From positions 1 to 64,000 of the forward strand of contig JAMYHL010000098.1 of the NCBI GenBank assembly GCA_025531455.1: DNA of 64,000 nucleotides, in the 5' to 3' direction. Source of the DNA: Apiotrichum sp. Y4204 (taxonomy: Eukaryota; Basidiomycota; Tremellomycetes; Trichosporonales; Trichosporonaceae). This document shows positions 36,431-48,086 of the stretch, one piece after another. A model generated the notes under the pieces. That model worked only from the letters and a program-made list of their open reading frames with translations. It made no database searches and had not been told where the DNA came from. Made by a program: the position numbers and the translations under genes. Within the stretch, counting starts at the first letter, position 1; every line of letters starts with the position of its first letter.

Positions 36431-37050
36431 AGCGGGCGGTGGGCCAAGAGTAGCGTGGTGAACGCTTGAAGTTTTGGAAACGGCCATAACGGTCAGCGGT
36501 AGCAGTCTTCTATCTAGCATTGCATGGGCATGTCATGTCGTGTGCGCTCGGCTTTGGGAATAGGGGAGTGAAGGAGGGGGCGAAAGGAACATCTTCGTTG
36601 TTTTTAATTGTTTTCTTTGATGTGTCCAAACCAGACGACTCCCAAATACCCTTCCAATGCGGTAGAAGTAAAAGATTTAACGTCGACCCCCCTCTTCTGG
36701 TAGGACTGTGGTGTGCTTTGCAGCATATGTTGTCGAAGACACAAACAATTAGCCGTTCCGGAAACGGGAATCGAACACTGGTCTCGCACAGTGGCTCGAT
36801 TTTCCGCATATACAATATCTGGGTCTCACAGCACACACCACTTGATCTGGAGCCCCATATCGGCGATCCAGCTCGGTGACCACATGCAATCACGACGTGC
36901 GCGACGTGAATACCGGGAATGACCTCACGCGTTCGTCGACCATACGGTGCACAGATGTCTGCATCGCACCTGTCGCTGCCCCATATGTACTGTACCTAAT
37001 ACTAAACCTTGAACAGTCATCGTCTCTCACCAAACACCACCCAATCCACC
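36431..37050. other. Intergenic region, Tudor-SN 3' flank and dioxygenase promoter
   Basis: No gene found. Around 36762-36778 the minus strand has GTTCGATTCC, a perfect B-box-like core, but stems needed for a tRNA cannot be formed, so it is at most a relic. Confidence 0.45.
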
Positions 37051-38241
37051 ATGACCGCCGACCCCGTCCGCATCTCGTACAACACCCTCCTCTCGGACCC
37101 CTCCAGCGCCGCGCCCGCAATCAACGCCGCGCTCGGCAATGCCCCAGGCAGTTTGGGGATTATCCTCATCGGTGGTGGGTGCAGACACGAGGCTCCTCGG
37201 CCGCCATTCCATATAGCACATCCACAGCCCAAGCTCACCCCCACAGACCTCCCGCCCGAGTTTCCCGCCGCGCGCGAACGCCTCTTCCGCCTTGCCCGTG
37301 AGTTTGCGCGCCTCCCCGAGGAGCAGCGCGAGTCGTGCGCGCGCCCCGAGACAAGTTACTTTTTCGGGTGGAGCCACGGCAGGGAGGTGATGAACGGCGT
37401 ACGTGTGGGCTGTATTCTACGCACTTTCCCGTCTGACGGCAGAAACCGGACACAGCAAAGGGCTCGTATTATGCTAATCCGCTCCTCGACCGCCCAGAGG
37501 TCAGCGACGCGCAGCGCGAGCAGCACCCGGAGTACTTTTCGGGAAACGTGTGGCCGGCCATCGAGGGGATGGATGACTTTGAGCCGGCGTTCAAGGCTCT
37601 CGGCCGCGTTGTGGCTGACGTCGGTCTTGCACTTGCTTCGGCGTGTGAGAGTTTCGTGCAGCATTCGCAGGGAATCCACTCGCTCATCTCCAAGAGCCAG
37701 AGCAACAAGGCGCGTCTCCTCCACTACTATCCCCAGACCGGGCGGGGCGGCGACGACGCGTGCGGGACGCACATCGACCACTCGCTGCTCACGGGCCTGT
37801 GTGCGGCGATGTACTTTGACGACATCACTGGCGAGAGGGTGCCGCCGCCGGGGGGCGACGCGGGGCTGTTCATCTACCCCCGCGGCGCAAAGGAGGAGAC
37901 ACTGCCCGTCAAGGCGTCGATTCCCGAGGACTGTCTTGGTGGGTAGTGCTAGTGGGCTGAATTCTGACAGCAGCGTTCCAGACCGGCGAGGCGATCGAGC
38001 TCCTCACAGGCGGCAAGCTGCGCGCGACTTGGCATTATGTTTCGGCTGGAAGCGGGGGCGAGGCCGTTTCGCGCGAAACATTTGCCTTCTTCCTTCAGTA
38101 TGTTGAAAGTGGAATGGAGCTGACGCCAGACCGGATGTCGACGACGTGATTTCCCCAGAGGGCGAGACGTTTGGGCAGTTTACGAAGCGGATTATTGCCA
38201 GGCACTACGGCGAGGACAGCCAGGCGGAGGGTGGCAACTGA
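37051..38241 (+). CDS. 2-oxoglutarate/Fe(II)-dependent dioxygenase, isopenicillin-N-synthase-like
   Basis: Predicted non-haem iron oxygenase using 2-oxoglutarate and O2; the substrate is unknown. Five exons: 37051-37174, 37247-37398, 37443-37938, 37974-38097 and 38130-38241; 335 residues. Conserved parts are SYFFGWSHGRE, RLLHYYP, the metal-binding His-x-Asp in GTHIDHSLLTGL (His202, Asp204), a distal His in LRATWHYVSA (His278) and an Arg in SRETFAFFLQP (Arg291) for 2-oxoglutarate. The distal region reads ATWHYV where family members commonly have ATPHRV, still keeping the His. The acceptor of intron 3 is a NAGNAG (37970 or 37973), so one extra Ala is possible. No signal peptide is seen. Its neighbours give no pathway clue. 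Confidence 0.85.
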
Positions 38242-38577
38242 GCCAGTACCGTATGGTCCATGCACATTCATAACACAAATGTTCTATATAGTACAAGATA
38301 TGCTGGTATCGTCTCTCAACAACCCGACAATGTGCGCTCGCTGTGCGCTCGCTGTGCGATGCCATGGCCGGGGCACGTTGCAAGCTATACGTGCGGGATA
38401 GTAGATATGGGTATAACCGGTTTAGGTGATACAAGCTTTTGGTCGTCGCATGTTGACGGCATGGCCGTGTAGCCAGTGATGCAGAAAGCGCGTATAGCAC
38501 TGCACATTTACCGCAAACTGTACAGGGCTTTTGCGACGGCACTGTCGCACGGCACTCGGCACAGTCCTGGCCGCCAT
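38242..38577. other. Convergent spacer, dioxygenase/CAP10-like gene
   Basis: 336 bases between two stop codons. Contains an imperfect repeat CTGTGCGCTCG (38330-38358). No coding sequence. Confidence 0.5.
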
Positions 38578-41065
38578 TTACTTTGTGTACGAGGCAGCGG
38601 CACGGTCATCCGAGACGAGGCGCCAATACTCAAGGAAGATGAGGAAGACGAACGACTGCATGTCTGGCACACTGTTGGTCAGCGAGATCCGGAAGTGGAG
38701 GCTCAAGGAGCGTTGTCGCCAGGCTACTCACCGCCAGTGGTCCTTCACAAAGTTGACACCGTTCATTGCAATCTCCTCAGCGAGTTCGCTGTTGCCCGGT
38801 GACGACCCATCTGGTGCGCCCTCGAAGAACGCCATAACGTCGTAGATGTCGTCATAGTCGGGGTGCACTGGTACATAGTGGTACCACGGCACAAGTAAGT
38901 CGCTGAACCACTCGGGCCACGCCGTGCTCTTCAACACTACGTTGTTGCTAGCCAGCAAGCGGCGGAAACGCGAGCTCCATGCGTTCCCATCAACGTCAAC
39001 AACGTACTTGTACCTGAACGTTAGCCGGGTCGAATATCGAGAACGGGAAACTCAAACTCACAGCAGACTTTCGGGTCCTCGAACCACATCCTTCCACGGC
39101 ACGGTCTCTGCAAGCTCCTGGCACGACCCGTCTTCCTCGTTGCATTGCGCTGGTCCGCCAGAAAGGCCAATGTCGAACCACCGCTCGTTCATCTCCTTGA
39201 GGCGGTACGGCTCAGAGCGAACAGCGTTGTTCCGCTCAACGAGGATTTGATGCGGTGCCTCAGACTGGTTGTTCGCGAAGAAGTTGAGACGGTGACGCTG
39301 CGACTGGCGCCATGGGTTGCCCTTTGTGTGTGACATGCCTGTCGGCGAGCCGCGCCAGAAAATCTTGCCCTTCGTCTTGTCCTTCCATTTGATCAGCCCC
39401 ACAGTCTGGTACACGGCATCGAGAGGCACCATGACCATGTCCGAGTGCCTCAGAGACTGTTGTCAGCATGGAGGATCCCCCGAGAACATACCCTGGCGAC
39501 GGATATGTAGGGCACAAGATTGACGGACGCGAGTCGGTCGTCCCGGATTGCGAATGAGTTCTGACGTTAGTTCGGAACCTGTGAGAACCTGGGCTCGGAT
39601 CCCAGAACCGGGGGAAACTCACCATGTGCCGCAACTCAGTGTTGTAGCAAACATCCAGGTGCATGTAGAAATCGCCCACGAACGATTTTGGACGCGAAAC
39701 CCCCGTAGAGGTGTCTTGCTCCTCGTTCAAAACCTGGGAAAGGGAAGACTGCTTGAGGGGGCTATCCGGAGGGCATGTCCATTGCCTGAAGGTTAGCTGA
39801 GTATGGGTGTATCTGCGCACCATCCAAAAGTCCATCGCATGTTCTGCTCGGCGCTGTTCAGCTGTGCAGGAGACCAAACTGCTGTTAGCTTGCGCAAGCC
39901 TCACAGAAATTTACCCTTTCCTGCACGTCCCAATGCTTCGGAGCGCTTCTGGAAGTCGTAACTGTCAATTAGCAAGGGTGATGAATATGCGACTCACTGC
40001 ACCTGCCCACGAGGCCCATCATCGATGTTGAATACAATCTTAAGCGGGGGATTCATCTGGAAGAACGCCTCGGGAAACTTGGACAGAATGGGGAGCATCA
40101 GAGTGAGGGTGTTGCTGGCTGTCAGCTTCTCCTTCTAGACCTTGAGCTTACTTGCAACGCCACGACCAAGCGTCGGTACCTGCGATCTTGACGCGTCCAC
40201 GTCCACGTGTGTGCCAGTCCTCTGGCTCCCAGTCACCGTCCTCGTCGCACTGCGTGCCCTGATCACCCTTGCCATCGGGGACAAATGAGATGGTGTACAT
40301 CATCTCCTTGTTCTCTTGGATGTCGATGCGCTCACGGAGTGTCTGTGCCGATAACGAGAGGTACTGCAAGAACGGCTTGTGCGCCATAGGGAACATAGAG
40401 GGCAGCCATACTGAGTTTGTGCTGTTCACAAAGGCATACCTGGGACGTCAGCAAACGGAGGAACATTCAAGTGAAGCAAGAAGCTTATATTCGATGGTAG
40501 AAGGTTATATCTTGCTCATCGCCGTCACCGAGGGCACTTCACTGGAAGCCAAATCTGCGGCGCAGGGTACTCACCACTTGTCAAAACCCTTTGGCGGCTT
40601 CATGCCCCATGTCGAGGTGTAGTCATTGACGGCGTCCTTGAGAGTGTGTCGGCGCTTTATGCGAGCCTCAATTTTGGCTGCCTGCTTTCGTCCGCGCTCA
40701 ATGAGGAGCTTGATGGGGTGAACTGTGCTGTGCTGTGTAGGTTCGTAGAGGAACTCGCCGCGCTGATTGAGCTTGACGGAAGGGAAGTTGACGTCCTGGT
40801 TTGTGGTGCGGAGAGGGTGGTCGGTGAGGGGGCCGTCGGTGAGCTGGAAGCGCGACTGGGCATGCGACCCGCTTTTTCCACGGATGTTAGGCTCGACGGT
40901 CTCCGAGTCGTCCATGGATTGGGAGTGCGCTTCACGTCCGCCACGTCCAGCGATCGCCTCCGTCTGGTTGAGCTCAGAGTAGCGGCTGATAACGAGGTGC
41001 GCGGCGTAGACAAACAGCACCAGAGCCGTGAGCGTCATCAGACGCGTGAGTGACCGGAGCAGCAT
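38578..41065 (-). CDS. CAP10-family (GT90) glycosyltransferase, type II membrane protein
   Basis: Predicted Golgi glycosyltransferase of the CAP10/GT90 family, which in basidiomycete yeasts includes xylosyltransferases of glycan and capsule synthesis. Nine exons: 41065-40575, 40439-40152, 40114-39998, 39961-39915, 39861-39623, 39560-39492, 39456-39062, 39013-38732 and 38671-38578; 673 residues. Residues 8-27 (RLMTLTALVLFVYAAHLVIS) are a signal anchor after a short cytoplasmic start. Family blocks are PPKGFDKWYAFV, KIVFNIDDGPRGQ, HSDMVMVPLDAVY, KGKIFWRGSPTG and YKYVVDVDGNAWSSRFRRLL, then VVLKSTAWPEWF, LVPWYHYVPVHPDYDDIYDV and DMQSFVFLIFLEYWRLV. A candidate 35-nt intron at 39820-39786 would break the frame, so it is read through. 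The exact substrate cannot be told. Confidence 0.9.
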
Positions 41066-44000
41066 GGCGGCCCGGAGACGATGAGTCGGTGGTGTTCACA
41101 GAGTAAAAGGAGATAAGACGACAAAGAAGAACCAACAAGAGGCGAGCTCTGTGCTGCACGACATCGGTCGGTCCGAAGCTTGAAAGGTTTCTCTGTCTTC
41201 TGGACTCGGATTCTGTTGTGTGGTTCTGCCAGGCTGCGGGCCGCGGGGCACAGGTATGATCGACCTCTTCCGTTTCCCGTGAGCCGCTGACCATGTCCTA
41301 ACCGCTCTCGTCCAGCTGCCAACAGCTCACCCAGCGGACCCGAAGAAAGGGACGACGCGACGGCGGAAGCTGAAGTGGGTGGGCCTCGAGGCCTCTGGGG
41401 ACGTGCGCAGAGAGGGCCTGGGGGCAGCAACAAAACACTTGTTCTCCGTTGCTAGTGCGCAATTCAGCCCTTCTCGCCGATCGCTGATCTTTCCCTTTGC
41501 ATCTGTCCGCTGAAGAAGCGGAGCAGGCAGCCCCGCTGTACCACTACTGTACTGCTATACTGCTGCACAGCTGGGCCGCTGTAGGAGCCGCCGGATCCCT
41601 CCGCTTGGACCCACACTCCCTAGACGCCGTCCCCCCTTATCTCATCTTATCCCTTCTCACTGTCCCGCGACGCGCCCGCGCCGCGGCATGGGTGCCGTCA
41701 CCGCCGTCCCTCGTTCCTTGTGCTCTCACATACACACAGTTTTTGGGTGGCGCATGGCGCAGGGTCGCCAGCACGGACACAACACACTGGTGTTCCTCAT
41801 TTCAGTCAGGTCTGTGTGCAGTAGCTTCTCGAGATAAGTTTTCCTCAAAGTCCTTAGGACAGCCAAAAGCTACAAGGAAATTGAATAAAGCTGGAACGAA
41901 ATGGATGTGCGCACTGTGGATCACACACCCTGCATTACTCGAATCCCTGTCTATCCCTGGGCCATGCACTCTGAGATCATGCCGGCAGTGGGGGCCTACA
42001 ACGCTGCATGCCGCCTATGTCGACAAGTCCCTGGATCCCTGGCCTGCAAAGGAACGCACAGACCCAGGGCGAGGCGAGATGGCGCCGAGGGCACGGGTGC
42101 CCAGGGTAGAAAGGGAACATGTGCCTGGCAAGGCTCGACTGAATGGTCTATTATGGGGCAAATCAATCTTCACAGCCAGGCAGTATGACTGGACCCAGAT
42201 AGAAAGCATGCAAAACACCACGGCCAAACCTTACTTCCTTGCCTTGCTTGCTGCCTGGGGCCCTCCGCCTGCCGTGCCAGCCGTTCCAGTCCCGCATCCA
42301 GGTTCCAATTCCCCGCCTCGCTGCTCTTCCGAAGAATATCCCGGTGTCGTCGCGGCTTGGCGGATGCGAGAAAGAGGCGCAAGAAGGAGACGGAGAGGTA
42401 TACGTGGGCTGCCCGCATGCTGTCAGTTGACCTCGGCTCTGCCGGCAGCCCGCAGAAAAGAACCCATCCGTTGCGCGCTCTGCAGCCCGCAGAGATGGAG
42501 AGGTGGATGGTAGAATGTGGCAAACGTGCCGAGATCCGGGGTCCCTGCGCATCGATTATCCCGAGCTCGGCAGAGAATGTGACGCTCGGATGGTCAAGCA
42601 GGCATGCATATCTAGTGTGCAGCACAGACTTGTCCGACCTTGCTTTGCGTGCTCTTGTGCAGAGCGGCTGTGTGGAATGTGCAGTGTAAGCTTGTCCAGA
42701 ACAAGCTCGTATTCCAGCTTTTCACCGCGCCAGTGTAGCTTACTCCCACACCTCAGTTTGGCGACAAGCGCATCTTGATAGCGGTAACAACATTGCTGTA
42801 AACTGTATGAGTGTACCTCCTGAGTTTGTTGAGCAGTCAGCCCGCTGCCTCCGTTGTCAAGCTGCAGTTTTGTTGACCTCGGTCCAACTTCCAAATTAAA
42901 ATAAGGTTTCTCCCGGGCCAGTCCCGGGTTCCTCATAGTTACAACGGGGACCTCAGGCGGCTTTGTGTGGTGGGAACGCGGTGCCACTAGTGCATCTTAG
43001 AGCCGCTCATGCCTCGTGCGGACATGGCCTGAAGCACAAGTATCGGTTGGGCTATGACAATGTTTAATAACACAGGACGGAGTCGGCAGACCCCCGCTGG
43101 TCCAGTTTATAGACTGGACTAGCTTTGCTGGTTCTCTGTTGATGTTTGCCCTACTCCCACAACCACTCGACCTCGACAATCGTTGGAAGCGGAGTTGCTT
43201 CCTAGGAACGCTATGGGGAACAGGGCAGTGAGAGTAGGAACGTTACGAGGAGGACTGACTGAATGGCGAGCCGGAAATCTTGGTTGTGACGATAGACGGT
43301 CGAGACCCTCGGTGACCTGGCGACTCCAAACGCTGCGGAGTTTCCTCAATGTCCTAAAAAGCTCCCTGGTCTCCAAGCTGAAACTCATGGAAAGAGCTGG
43401 TGAATGTTGAAAGAATGGGTGCTCCGCGAACTCAGTGCTGACAACCTGAGTGTCGCGAGAACCCTACATGCAGAATCACTGAGCTTCTGACGCCTGATTC
43501 CCATAGAGTAAAACGCTCTCGCGCTAAATAGACAGCCTCAGATTATAACGTGTGCACGCGGGCCGTTTCTTCAGCTCGGCAGTAACTTGTTCAACTGGTT
43601 TGACGGACCATCTTCGTCGAGCGCCCACATTCAGAGCTGGAAACTGGACGGCGCTCGGCAGAGTCACCGCATCGCGCCAACGAAGAGAATGCTGTGAGAG
43701 ACCAGGGTCAAGTGGTGATTGCGCCTGTTACCGCCAAAAAAACAATCTGATTCCACCTCCATGGAGGAGGGCAGCAATGCTTCAGTCCTTGGTAGACTAC
43801 ACGTTGTAACTCCGTGTATGACTTACAGCTTCACTGAGCGACTGCACGGGTTGATGTCCAAATCCGCCCAAGACTGAGGTGAGCTCTGTTCTTGCAGGAC
43901 GGTTCATCATGGTGCCGAAGTTCTGATGGATCCCCTTCTCTGCGTTGTGTCTGGGCCACTCTGCTTTCGGAATTCACGCGTTCATCAGCTGTTTGGGAAA

Positions 44001-44595
44001 AGGATGGCTTTGCCGAGCTGCCATTCGGACTTTATCCTCAGAGACCCAAAGTCCGTGCTGGGATGGAAGCGAAGTCAAGCCACCACCGGCATCCCCAGCC
44101 ACGGAACAAGCGACCTGCTAACGTTCACTTCGTCGCGAGCGGCGCAGCCAGTAAATTAATAGTCTGATACTATGAGAATATACTGCAGAGCTAGCGGTCC
44201 GGTGCGTCTGCGATCTTGTCCCAGGTCAGTTTGACAAATGGGGATCACTAGGCTTAGTAAAACTTTTATAAGTATGTTGGTGGCTCCCTGTGTCAACCTT
44301 GCGATGTTGATGCCAGAAATAGTGTCCGTCTACGTTTTTCAAGACAATTTTCCTCGCCGCACCAGCCGCAACAGCACACGAAATGTGTTTGTCCTTGCCA
44401 TAAGACCAGACTTGGTCCGAAAAATCGCCTGGATACTCCCATACCCAATAACTTCATCAATTCATGAGAGTAATGTTGTATGAATGAAATTGCTGTTGAT
44501 TGGTGCTTCAGATACTCCCCATTGTTGTGCGTCTACCACATTCACACCTTAATCTTCCGCGTGCGCGACCCAAATGAGACCCATCGGTCGGCCGG
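41066..44595. other. 3.5-kb region without recognisable gene
   Basis: The part next to 41065 holds the CAP10-like promoter. A long open frame exists on the plus strand (41497-42513), but its composition is random and it contains no motif. No splice-linked protein was found through 44595. Confidence 0.5.
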
Positions 44596-45295
44596 TCACT
44601 CGGTAGTCTCGATCTCAGGCTCGCCCTCGACCTCCACCTCGGGCCTAACGCGGTTGATGACGTTCATACGCTCTGTGTGTCAGTGTGTGATCGTGAGAAG
44701 TAAGAAGATGGAGTCCATTAACAGGGACATGAGCCTCCTCTCATCTAAGCTGCTGCTCACGGTGACGAAGGAGAGGACGATCGGGCAGGGGTGTTCCGTC
44801 AGCAGCGGTGCCGCCAGACCGCATCTCCAGCTCAGCCTCAACATAGACGGTCGATCTGGGGTCAGCTTTACACCGAAAAGTATCACGCTCACCCTTTGCC
44901 GACGCGCGCAAGCTGCTTCTGCGCGACCTCGGAGAACGCAAACACGGTGTGCCATGACGTCGGGGGCGGGAGAGGGCCTTAGTCCATTAATAAATCGCTT
45001 CTCTGTGAGTTGTGAGTAGATGTCACGCACTGCCGGTCTCATCCTGCCCGTACGGCCCAACCATTGTCGCGACGCTGTATGTATAGTACGGCTTTCCAGT
45101 AGAGGTCTAAATCAGCGCCTGTAGCTCGTATCACACACCTCGCGGAGAACCGGGTCGTTGCCGAGACGGCCGATTAGCGTCAGGCGCGACATGTCCTGTG
45201 CGACCGTCCGGGTCGTGGAAAAAGACTGTGGGTTAGAGAAGCCAAACCGCGAGACGTACGCGGACGCTCTGCTTGAGGGCGTGGCGGGCGAACAT
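44596..45295 (-). CDS. RIM1: Mitochondrial single-stranded DNA-binding protein
   Basis: Binds single-stranded mitochondrial DNA during replication, as a bacterial SSB-type OB fold. Six exons: 45295-45260, 45225-45139, 45106-45031, 44977-44893, 44855-44761 and 44672-44596; 151 residues. The start MFARHALKQSVRSFSTTRTV is a basic, Arg/Ser-rich mitochondrial presequence. The OB fold follows: MSRLTLIGRLGNDPVLRE, TGKPYYTYSVAT, TSWHTVFAFSEVAQKQLARV, GSTVYVEAELEMRSG and LLRHQRMNVINRV, matching SSB beta strands in order. The C-terminus is acidic (EVEVEGEPEIETTE), as in bacterial SSB tails. All introns are 32-100 nt and restore frame exactly. Confidence 0.93.
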
Positions 45296-48086
45296 AATGA
45301 GTGGCAAGGGCTTCGGAGATGCAATGACTGTGAGTTGCACAAGATGAACAACATGAGAAACAACACGCACATGAATGTTTTCGGTTCTGGCAGGCCAGTG
45401 CGAGTGAGGTGGTCGCCACTTGATGCACTATTAGAAAACATTTCAAATCTCCGCAATTTACCGCATTACATCATTTTGTAATTAGGTTAGGTCGAGCCTT
45501 TGCTTGGATTGCCACGTGAGGATCGGGGCCCCAGTCTAGATAGTTGAGATAAGGTTTTCCAGCCTCCCAGACGTACCGGATGCGTGTGCCAGATGCGAAG
45601 GATACTCGATCGGGAGCCGCGGCGCCGGCGGTGCCCTCTGGTCCTCCGACATGCCAACAGTCGACTGTACTCCACATCTTAACTCTTTCCCGTTGCGCAC
45701 CTGCATTTGCATTCGGGCAGAGCAAAGCCTTCGCTTCTACATGATTCATAATTACTCGATTTATTAGCCTTCCAGCACAGTCATATGTGCTCCTACGTCC
45801 ACTTCGGGCACTTTACTTATCACTCAGGAGATCAGTATTTAGTGGGGAACTGACAGGCGCCTGCAGGGATGGAATTGTGCCAAAAGTTACGATTGGCGTC
45901 CAACTCCTGCCCGCTCAATCGCAGTCGCCATATGAGGTCTGTTGGTTGCCATGCAGAGGCAGGACTCCTTTTGAGCGGCGAGCGGAGTGCGTACTGTTGA
46001 GGGGTGATGGAATTTGACGAACATCCACATATCCGGAACCGGCCCGACGCGTCCGACGCGTCCCTGCCTGTACGCGTCACAGATCGACAGCCTTCGATAA
46101 ACGGCGAGCCCGAGGAACATAGCCACACCTGCCATTCGTCGTTGACAAGAATTTTTCCCGATAGCTTCCAGTCCACGGAATAGCCCCTGGCAAGATCATG
46201 GAGACGGTTTAATGCTCCTGTCGGAAACTCCTCACTTGCCCATGTTTGAAGGGGCCTCAAGGATAAGCGGGTAAAGCGCGACACGGAGTGTCGGGGACCC
46301 ACCCATGCCAGTCGCGCGCTGTACGTGGTCCATGCATGGCCATGCACCCGTTGAGTAAACCACGACAAGTGACTGTCATTTGTTGCACGTACGCGTATAC
46401 GTGATACGGGACAGAGAACACGCTGGAGCAGAGGTGCAGCAGAAGAGGTCGCGGCCTGGGGCCCGGGCGGCTTCAGTTCGTTTCAAAGACAGCCCAACCC
46501 CAGACACACTGGCGTGTCAAGATCGAGGCCTGGCAGGCCAGCAGCCACCGGGTTGAGACGATCGAGATATCGATATCGAGACGTCACTCGTCGCACGTCT
46601 TGCGTGTGACCCAGCTGGAGCCACTAGGCCACCAGGCAGCCAGGCCATTAGCCCATTAGGCCAAGAACCACTTTGCCACTAGTTGTGCTTTAGATGCGAA
46701 AGATGCACTAGAAGCACAAAACAAAACCAGTTGAGCCTAGCGTGGATTCGAGGGGCGCGAGGGGTCCGAGCGCTCACAGGGTTCCTGAATTCGTGACCTC
46801 ATGAGGGTGCAAGTCTAGTCATGACTTGTGAAATCGGGTGGCCTGGTGGCCTGGTGGCCGGTGGTCACTACTATCAGGCAACAAGAAAGTAAACGGATTA
46901 TTGTCTCACTTTGTAACAAACTTAAGTTTCTAATGTCCGGCATACAAATCGTTGTTGTAATGGGACGATCCTCCGGATAAAGCAATCCGATGACACAGAC
47001 ATCTGTCGCATGCGGTGCCTAAGTGAGGTGTGTTCTCCTGCCAGTCGTCTCTCCTCTGCCTTCCTCATCCCCCCTCACGCTCTCCTTCAACGATTGCACG
47101 ACGACGACGACGACGACGACAACGACGACGGAGGGAAGGTGACGACAGTGACGACGTGACGACCCCATAGATAGACTGCATCGGCATCGACAACATAGCA
47201 TACAGCATCAACGATACCCACCCTTGATTCACAACGTCTCGTCCTCTTTATTCCACCCGTCGTGTCCAAGTCATCAAGCTAGTCTCGAAACCCCATTTCC
47301 AGCGGGCTTCAACAAGATTTCAAGCCGTTCTCTCATCAGTTGCCGGTGTGCTTCTTTCTTCCACGATTGTCACGACGCGTTATTGTTCTTGCCCTCACAC
47401 TAAGACGATTGCTACAGGTCGCCGTTGACCGCTGCAGAACGTCACAACGATCTGTCCAGCTGCTGATCTGTTGACTGCTATAAAGCTGCAAAGATTGAAC
47501 AGTGGCCGCAATTCTCAGCTCAAACGATTCGCGATCAACACAGCACACAGCCACACGGTAGACACACACAAGCACATACACTGCACACCTCATCTTACAG
47601 CTTCTCCCACCTCCCACCGAGCTCTCGGCCTGCAACCCACCTTCCTTCTCTCTCATATACCACGAGCATTTAACTGGGTACGTCTTTTCTGTCTTCCCCC
47701 CGACCGACTCTCCTTCTCGTCTTCCCTCTCTCCATCATCTTTTACCTTCACTTTCTTCTCCTCTTCATTTCTCTTCTTCTCTTCAAAGCCTTATCCCCTC
47801 TTCTCTTTCTCACCACTCCTTCTCACTTGCTTGGACTTCCCTCTTCCCTCCCTCCGCCACTCTTCATCACCCATCCTCCCCTCCCAACCATTTTCCTTCC
47901 CGCTTATCACGTCGACCCTGTTCTCACACTGACACTCTCTCAAGACCTTCAAGCGCAGCGCGGTAACCTCATTGTCCTCAGCATCATCAAGAAGCAACGG
48001 GAAAGAGGAACAGCATCGTCCAGCAGCATCGTTTAGTGTACTCAGCCACTCCCTTCCCGCCGTGACGCTAAGCACGCCTCGGCACC
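45296..48086. promoter_or_regulatory. Bidirectional upstream region, RIM1/RRM protein
   Basis: 2.8 kb between divergent starts. No gene could be assembled from 45296 to about 47000. The last kilobase before 48087 looks like a long 5' leader: an ACG triplet repeat (47098-47130), a CACA-rich stretch near 47560-47580 and strong pyrimidine-rich runs (about 47690-47890). Long leaders of this type are common for RNA-binding regulators, but transcript evidence is lacking. Confidence 0.5.
47098..47130. repeat. (ACG)n triplet repeat
   Basis: Eleven ACG triplets with one ACA interruption in the presumed leader of the RRM gene. Confidence 0.9.

Noticed and set aside
36755..36860. Possible minus-strand tRNA around GTTCGATTCC
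   Set aside because: The B-box core is perfect, but the T stem has several mismatches and no acceptor partner was found upstream.
41497..42513. 338-codon plus-strand open frame upstream of the CAP10-like gene
   Set aside because: No recognisable motif, chance-like composition and no splice-supported extension.
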